Part shown: in pieces, positions 57,367 through 64,000 of the stretch | Layout: each line of letters starts with the position of its first letter | Position numbering within the stretch: the first letter of the stretch is position 1 | Source of the DNA: Lota lota | Lineage: Eukaryota > Chordata > Actinopteri > Gadiformes > Lotidae | Assembly: GCA_026745465.1 (NCBI GenBank) | Contig: JACYXH010000232.1 | Location: 2,677,501-2,741,500 of the forward strand | DNA: 64,000 nt | Reading direction: 5' to 3' | Program-made: the position numbers and the translations under genes | The notes under the pieces: model-generated | The model's database searches: none | Told to the model about the DNA's origin: nothing | The model's input: only the letters and a program-made list of their open reading frames with translations

Positions 57367-57702
57367 ATGTTCTTCAGTAGTCCTACCTCAGGATTTCTAC
57401 CAGGGATGTTCTTCAGTAGTCCTACCTCAGGATTTCTACCAGGGATGTTCTTCAGTAGTCCTACCTCAGGATTTCTACCAGGGATGTTCTTCAGTAGTCC
57501 TACCTCAGGATTTCTACCAGGGATGTTCTTCAGTAGTCCTACCTCAGGATTTCTACCAGGGATGTTCTTCAGTAGTCCTACCTCAGGATTTCTACCAGGG
57601 ATGTTCTTCAGTAGTCCTACCTCAGGATTTCTACCAGGGATGTTCTTCAGTAGTCCTACCTCAGGATTTCTACCAGGGATGTTCTTCAGTAGTCCTACTC
57701 CA
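57367..57702. repeat. 39-bp minisatellite, 8.6 copies, near identical
   Basis: GGATGTTCTTCAGTAGTCCT, then acctcaggatttctaccag. The plus frame reads a 13-residue repeat only because 39 is divisible by three. Confidence 0.98.
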
Positions 57703-58847
57703 TGATGTAGGCCACCTCAGTACTTCCTGATTTACCCCAGTGCTGGTATCAGCTATCCTCTGATGTCAGTTGAACAGAAGTACGACGAAGTCCGCGGCCA
57801 AATGGTCGATACACCTTGAAAGAGGATTTCAGATCCTGGCCAAATACTGACTTACACAGGTGGGAGAGAAAGAAGGAAAGAGAGACAGAATAGCAAGACA
57901 GAGAGAAGGAGGGAGAGGTGGAGTAGAAAGGTAGAGGAGAGAAGTGTAGTAGAAAGATGGAGAAAGCAGAGATCAACTTTTTTTCTTCTGATCCTGCTGC
58001 TTGTTGCCTAGTAACCACATTCTCATTTGAAAGGAGCAAATATCACTAAAGATCCTCTAAAATATCAGTACAAATACTGTTAAATAAATAGTGGTGTACC
58101 ACTGCTTTGGATGATGTTGGGAATCATGTTGATCATTAATATTGCAAGGGCTAGGATTTGTAGAAAATGAGGCAGAGTTTTGGATGTTTCTGAGAAATAT
58201 CCAGAAGGCGCGCCCCTTGTTTTAAATTGGTGAGGACAGGGGATGTATGAGCTACGTATGTGACCTGACAGGATGTGAGCGATTCGGTCTGGACGACAGC
58301 TTTTCTCTCGCCAGTCAGGCTTGAACGTAGCCCACCCCCCACTGGAGGTATGCTGGCTCCTGTGAGCTGGAGATGTTCCTACTTTTAGATGTTCTAGTAC
58401 AGACATAACTCTGAACTAAAAATGGATTGATTATATTGTCGTATTGTTTTACATTTCATTTATAGTTGCCAGCAGTCTACCGAATGTTGGTGTTGGAGGA
58501 TTGTACATCGGTCATATTATATACATATATTAATATGTTTAATTAACCAAAATAAATATAACCGCATTGATACCGATCGCAGAATGCAGAGATCAATTCA
58601 GTTCTGCGAAAGGTCAAAACCGTAACTCTGTTACCTAAGTGTTGCAGACTCATTAATGTAAGAAAGATGCATGCCAATATCCCAGGGAATCTTAATCAAT
58701 TGTTACTATCCATGCACTTTATGACACTGGCACCGATGCAATGAGTGGCCAATCATTCACTTTAAGAACACATTAGTGTGCTATAGGGATTGGTCTAACT
58801 AAGATTCAGTTGATTGTATTGGTAACCGAATGCAAAAAAAGGTATTT
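57703..58847. other. Unique sequence, no gene supported
   Basis: Minus-strand frames of 96 and 108 codons (57749-58039, 58080-58406) have no recognisable motifs. Confidence 0.5.
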
Positions 58848-59148
58848 CCTTTATAGCACACCTCTCTGATGCACCTCGCTGTATTAATCTAACCTACTTT
58901 ATAGCACACCTCTCTGATGCACCTCGCTGTATTAATCTAACCTACTTTATAGCACACCTCTCTGATGCACCTCGCTGTATTAATCGAACCTACTTTATAG
59001 CACACCTCTCTGATGCACCTCGCTGTATTAATCTAACCTACTTTATAGCACACCTCTCTGATGCACCTCGCTGTATTAATCTAACCTACTTTATAGCACA
59101 CCTCTCTGATGTACCTCGCTGTATTAATCTAACCTACTTTATAGCACA
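58848..59148. repeat. 48-bp minisatellite, 6 copies
   Basis: CTTTATAGCACACCTCTCTG, then atgcacctcgctgtattaat. Two single-base variants. Confidence 0.97.
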
Positions 59149-59237
59149 CTTATCTAGACTAAGTTCTAAACTGCTAAGACCGATGTTTTAGAAAAGACAA
59201 CAGTCATCATTTATGAAACAATTCAGTAGCTACATGA

Positions 59238-60490
59238 TGATATATGGTGGTGTAATACATGGTGATGTAACCTGTGGTGTGATACATGGTGGTGTAATAC
59301 ATGGTGGTGTAACCTGTGGTTTGATACATGGTGGTGTAATACATGGTGGTGTAACCTGTGGTGTAATACATGGTGGTGTAATACATGGTGGTGTAATACA
59401 TGGTGGTGTAACCTGTGGTGTAATACATGGTGGTGTAATACATGGTGGTGTAACCTGTGGTGTAATACATGGTGGTGTAATACATGGTGGTGTAACCTGT
59501 GGTGTGATACATGGTGGTGTAATACATGGTGGTGTAACCTGTGGTGTAATACATGGTGGTGTAATACATGGTGGTGTAATACATGGTGGTGTAATACATG
59601 GTGGTGTAACCTGTGGTGTAATACATGGTGGTGTAATACATGGTGGTGTAACCTGTGGTGTGATACATGGTGGTGTAATACATGGTGGTGTAATACATGG
59701 TGGTGTAACCTGTGGTGTAATACATGGTGGTGTAATACATGGTGGTGTAATACATGGTGGTGTAATACATGGTGGTGTAACCTGTGGTGTAATACATGGT
59801 GGTGTAATACATGGTGGTGTAACCTGTGGTTTGATGCATGGTGGTGTAATACATGGTGGTGTAATACATGGTGGTGTAATACATGGTGGTGTAATACATG
59901 GTGGTGTAACCTGTGGTTTGATACATGGTGGTGTAACCTGTGGTGTAATACATGGTGGTGTAATACATGGTGGTGTAACCTGTGGTGTAATACATGGTGG
60001 TGTAACCTGTGGTGTAATACATGGTGGTGTAATACATGGTGGTGTAACCTGTGGTTTGATACATGGTGGTGTAATACATGGTGGTGTAATACATGGTGGT
60101 GTAACCTGTGGTGTAATACATGGTGGTGTAACCTGTGGTGTAATACATGGTGGTGTAATACATGGTGGTGTAACCTGTGGTTTGATACATGGTGGTGTAA
60201 TACATGGTGGTGTAATACATGGTGGTGTAACCTGTGGTGTAATACATGGTGGTGTAATACATGGTGGTGTAATACATGGTGGTGTAATACATGGTGGTGT
60301 AACCTGTGGTGTAATACATGGTGGTGTAATACATGGTGGTGTAATACATGGTGGTGTAATACATGGTGGTGTAATACATGGTGGTGTAACCTGTGGTTTG
60401 ATGCATGGTGGTGTAATACATGGTGGTGTAACCTGTGGTTTGATACATGGTGGTGTAATACATGGTGGTGTAATACATGGTGGTGTAACC
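59238..60490. repeat. 15/12-bp minisatellite, about 85 units
   Basis: Units GTAATACATGGTGGT (15) and GTAACCTGTGGT (12) are mixed in a non-random order, with rare tttgat replacements. All unit lengths are divisible by three, so three frames on both strands are open for over 400 codons. This is the largest array by unit count in the window. Confidence 0.98.
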
Positions 60491-60523
60491 CACTACCTGT
60501 ATGCTGGATCCTCTCCCTGCTAA

Positions 60524-61435
60524 GGTTTTCAGGAGCTAGTCCACGTCTACTGAAACTGTAATGCCTTGTTCTCTGGTTTACCAAACTCCACTGCGATAAT
60601 TCTCCAGCCTTTTGCAGAACGCCGCTGCTAGACTCCTAACTAGAACCAGAAAATTACTATTCTCTCCCCCTTCCATTGGCTTACAATTAATGCCAGGTCA
60701 AATATTAAGGTGCCACTACATACCTCTAAAATCCTGCACAGTTTAGCACCATCCTACCTGAAGGACCGTAATGTTCCCTACTGTCCTTCTCCGCTCCTCC
60801 GGTCTTAAGGAGTTGGCCTTCTATTGATTCCAAAAGTTCAAAAGAAATCAGCAGGAAACAGAGCGTTCTCTTATTGAGCACCCCATCTTGGAAAAGTCTG
60901 CCCTCTGTAATCAGGGAAGCTGACTCTGCAGAGAAATCCAAATCCAAACTTAACACCTACCTCTTTACTCTCTCATTTGGCTCCTAGGAGTGCCTCATCT
61001 CTCATTACAACCGGATCGACCTGTTGGCCAGCGGTAGCCCTGCAGACAGGCTTAGATGACGGGTTCCCTGCATGCTTCCTGTCAGCCCTGCCCCATCACA
61101 CCGTAAATCGGCCTCTGTTTTAGTGTGTCGCTCTGGTCGGGACTGGACGCCTGGACAACCCTGAGCGCTACCAGCTAGCTCACTGACCAGCACCCCGGCC
61201 CCATGGACAAAACTCATTTAAAACATTGTTTTTAAAATGTTTGCTTGTAATAATGTTAATGTACGTCGTGTTATGGCACCCATTGCCATCCCTGGAAGGA
61301 GGGAGCCCCCACTCTGCGTTCCTTGTCAGGTTTTCTTTGCTCATAGGGGGTGTCATGAATGTAAGACCTGTGAAGCCCTTTGAGGCTGTGCCTGTGACTC
61401 AGGGCTATACAGATAAAGTTGACTTGACTAGCTTG
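60524..61435 (+). mobile_element. 5'-truncated L2-type LINE: end of reverse transcriptase frame plus 3' UTR
   Basis: Fragments of the fish L2/CR1-group ORF2 C-terminus can be read: LLQNAAARLLTRTRK near 60612, FHWLTINARSNIKVPLHTSK and LHSLAPSYLKD after a frame change near 60675, then LLLIPKVQKKSAGNRAFSY near 60823. The frame is broken by several stops and at least two frameshifts, so it is dead. The 3' end carries the typical L2 tail: ctggaaggagggagccccca, then ctgtgaagccctttgaggct, then agggctatacagataaagtt, closing in a very short TTGAC repeat at about 61425-61432. Only the 3' end was inserted, directly against the 15-bp minisatellite upstream, a usual LINE outcome. Confidence 0.88.
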
Positions 61436-61439
61436 CTGT

Positions 61440-61555
61440 TTGAGTCATGTTGGTGGCTCTGCTACTCCAACCAGTTAGATACTGTTGGTGGCTCTGCTAC
61501 TCCAACCAGTTAGATACTGTTGGTGGCTCTGCTACTCCAACCAGTTAGATACTGG
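61440..61555. repeat. 35-bp repeat, about 3 copies
   Basis: GTTGGTGGCTCTGCTACTCC, then aaccagttagatact. It sits directly after the L2 tail. Confidence 0.95.
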
Positions 61556-61866
61556 GGGAAGTCAAGCAGAGGCAAACTTTACATGTTGCAGTAACTGTGG
61601 TCTCATTTAGGATTCAATAATTGCCCTCGTCAGGATGGCTGCCTGGTCCCTCCTGGGGATTCGCCCGCGTGTCAGATAAGATCCTATTACTTCAAGGACA
61701 CTTTGTTGACAATGAAAATAATGGCTTTGGATTGCTTTCAAAATTAAAATGCCACAGGCTTTTATTGGTGATCCACCACAATCTCATCCCCTGACAGCCT
61801 GCCCTTTGCTTGTCAGTCCATGTGCTCACATGTATAAGGTCCTCTGAGCTACATGATCCCCTCATA
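61556..61866. other. Unique sequence after the L2 copy, possible conserved non-coding element
   Basis: Balanced composition, no repeats. Contains cttttattggtgatc (inverted CCAAT) and a gtcagataagatc GATA word. Confidence 0.3.
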
Positions 61867-62490
61867 CTTACCTGCTGGATTAATATGAGCCTATTATGTT
61901 ACTAGTGTTAGCCTGCTGTTTTACTTACCTGCTGGATTCATATTAGCCTATTGTATTACTAGTGTTAGCCTACTGTTTTACTTACCTGCTGGATTAATAT
62001 GAGCCTATTATGTTACTAGTGTTAGCCTGCTGTTTTACTTACCTGCTGGATTCATATTAGCCTATTGTATTACTAGTGTTAGCCTACTGTTTTACTTACC
62101 TGCTGGATTAATATGAGCCTATTATGTTACTAGTGTTAGCCTGCTGTTTTACTTACCTGCTGGATTCATATTAGCCTATTGTATTACTAGTGTTAGCCTA
62201 CTGTTTTACTTACCTGCTGGATTAATATGAGCCTATTATGTTACTAGTGTTAGCCTGCTGTTTTACTTACCTGCTGGATTCATATTAGCCTATTGTATTA
62301 CTAGTGTTAGCCTACTGTTTTACTTACCTGCTGGATTAATATGAGCCTATTATGTTACTAGTGTTAGCCTGCTGTTTTACTTACCTGCTGGATTCATATT
62401 AGCCTATTGTATTACTAGTGTTAGCCTACTGTTTTACTTACCTGCTGGATTCATATGAGCCTATTGTATTAGTATTAGCCTAACGTTTTA
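61867..62490. repeat. 57-bp minisatellite, 11 units as 114-bp dimers
   Basis: Type A (gattaatatgagcctattat...gcctgctg) and type B (gattcatattagcctattgt...gcctactg) alternate strictly for ten units. The last unit is a B/A hybrid. Confidence 0.97.
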
Positions 62491-63061
62491 ATTGTATTCA
62501 GTAGTATACTGTATAAGTTGCCTACTGTATTAGTATATTTATTATATTATAGTATATATGAATTCATATTTTTGATACTTGATCTGATATGATCTGTTAT
62601 ATTAATTGATATGAGTAATATTTAAGACCATATGATATTCATTCATATGTATGCAATTAATATATGTATTATTCAAACGTTCTTTTATAGAATTGTCTAA
62701 TTATCTATGAATATTATTATCATGAATGACGTGACGCAGCACACTCGGTCCTTCGCTGACTACATAACAGGAATGCAACACCCCCACCATGGGGTGGACT
62801 GGGGTAGTGCACCATGATTTCATGAAATTCTTCACCACATTTGTTGAGTTTGTGAGGTGTTTGTGTCATCTCCTTCCCTGTCTCCTCCGTTCGCCTCTCC
62901 TCTTTCCTCCTCTCATAATGTGGGTTAGGATGTAGGGTTTAGGAATCTGGATAGGATATAGGGTTTAGCGTGCTGTGCAGCTAAATCATAGCTTAAACAA
63001 TTTATTTAATTAGGTCAGATATTTAGAAACACATAATAGTTATTCTTCAAGTTTGGTGAGG
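62491..63061. other. AT-rich unique sequence
   Basis: Long TA-rich stretch; no gene seen. Confidence 0.5.
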
Positions 63062-63598
63062 CTAAATCATAACAGAAAGTATATTTCTGTGCTAGTGAAT
63101 CTAGCCTGGTGTTGCTAAATGCTGTATTTCTGTGCTAGTAAATCTAGCCTGGTGTTGCTAAATGCTATATTTCTGTGCTAGTGAATCTAGCCTGATGTTG
63201 CTAAATGCTATATTTCTGTGCTAGTGAATCTAGCCTGGTGTTGCTAAATGCTATATTTCTGTGCTAGTGAATCTAGCCTGGTGTTGCTAAATGCTATATT
63301 TCTGTGCTAGTGAATCTAGCCTGGTGTTGCTAAATGCTATATTTCTGTGCTAGTGAATCTAGCCTGGTGTTGCTAAATGCTGTATTTCTGTGCTAGTAAA
63401 TCTAGCCTGATGTTGCTAAATGCTATATTTCTGTGCTAGTAAATCTAGCCTGGTGTTGCTAAATGCTGTATTTCTGTGCTAGTAAATCTAGCCTGGTGTT
63501 GCTAAATGCTGTATTTCTGTGCTAGTAAATCTAGCCTGGTGTTGCTAAATGCTGTATTTCTGTGCTAGTAAATCTAGCCTGATATTGCTAAATGATAG
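63062..63598. repeat. 43-bp minisatellite, about 12 copies
   Basis: TATTTCTGTGCTAGTGAATC, then tagcctggtgttgctaaatg. Sites g/a, g/a and a/g vary in linked combinations. Confidence 0.97.
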
Positions 63599-63672
63599 CA
63601 ACGGTCTGTTAATTTCCCCTGACGCCACCACCGCTGCCCTTTCAGGTAATACATTTCCTTGTCGTTAATTAC

Positions 63673-63740
63673 CATATATGCTAATATATTAGCATATATG
63701 CTGATATATTAGCATATATGGTCATATATTAGCATATATA
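63673..63740. repeat. 28-bp perfect palindrome and two imperfect repeats
   Basis: 63673-63700 (CATATATGCTAAT followed by its mirror complement) is fully self-complementary. Two further agcatatatg copies follow. A cruciform-prone AT palindrome. Confidence 0.92.
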
Positions 63741-63907
63741 TATACATAATTAATGACAAAATGGCATCTCAGGGAGATAGACCAATGAGAAGGCTGTATT
63801 TTTAGTACGCAAGCGTGCACCTGGCATCCCGCCTTGGTTTCAGCAGATTGGGTTGTGGACACAGCCACTAATGTATTTCAGCACAATCAACATTTCTCTG
63901 CACACAG

Positions 63908-64000
63908 CTGATGGAAGCAGTCCATCATTCTGGAGCTAAAGTGAAAAGTCACTTCGTCTTTGACAACAAAGGCAAGAAAAGCACAATCAGGTTCAAATGG
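63908..64000 (+). other. Candidate coding exon running off the window edge
   Basis: After a tttctctgcacacag acceptor, 93 bases read open as LMEAVHHSGAKVKSHFVFDN and then GKKSTIRFKW, a balanced protein-like composition unlike the repeats around it. I do not recognise the family. There is no donor before the window ends. It could be the next gene on the plus strand or a chance frame. Confidence 0.3.

Noticed and set aside
59207-60584. Three long frames of 428-453 codons on both strands
   Set aside because: They translate a 15/12-bp tandem array in several phases at once; divisibility by three explains the openness.

Overview
This window looks like a ray-finned fish (teleost) nuclear locus. The evidence is one vertebrate gene read with confidence, a lingo2-type LRR-Ig membrane protein at 48653-50461, plus a 5'-truncated L2 LINE whose tail is the fish L2 type (about 60524-61435), a 74-bp remnant of a Tc1/mariner transposon with the ends of a common fish family (46293-46366), and an LTR-retrotransposon LTR (11194-12062). 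No bacterial, phage or CRISPR feature is present.

Layout. From 1 to about 48.5 kb the window is non-coding sequence upstream of the lingo2 coding exon. I take it as intron or 5' flank, because a splice acceptor (AG at 48614-48615) lies 37 bases before the start codon. This stretch holds dozens of minisatellites and microsatellites with unrelated units of 9-100 bp, separated by short unique stretches. The lingo2 coding exon and 3' UTR (poly(A) signal at 51399) follow, and the same minisatellite-rich texture then runs to 64 kb. I estimate by eye that a little under half of the window is tandem repeat. Several arrays show higher-order structure: trimers of 47 bp, 14-unit duplications of 32 bp, dimers of 57 bp and of 100 bp, and six-unit blocks of 36 bp. 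Several others are almost perfectly homogeneous, so they look young.

Other supported structure is small: perfect or near-perfect hairpins (5697-5803, 22037-22081, 33342-33433, 63673-63700), CCAAT-box clusters that could be promoters (7003-7105, 25563-25590, 36449-36470, and one inside each unit of the 23481 array), and a few exon-like segments with good splice signals (26258-26331 and the window edge at 63908-64000). These are inferences from sequence alone.

The long open frames in this window (up to about 550 codons) nearly all lie in minisatellites whose unit or higher-order period is a multiple of three. They should not be annotated as genes. I found no convincing new multi-gene system. 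The most unusual property is the density, diversity and layered higher-order organisation of minisatellites around a conserved neuronal gene, including several arrays built on telomere-like TTAGGG words.
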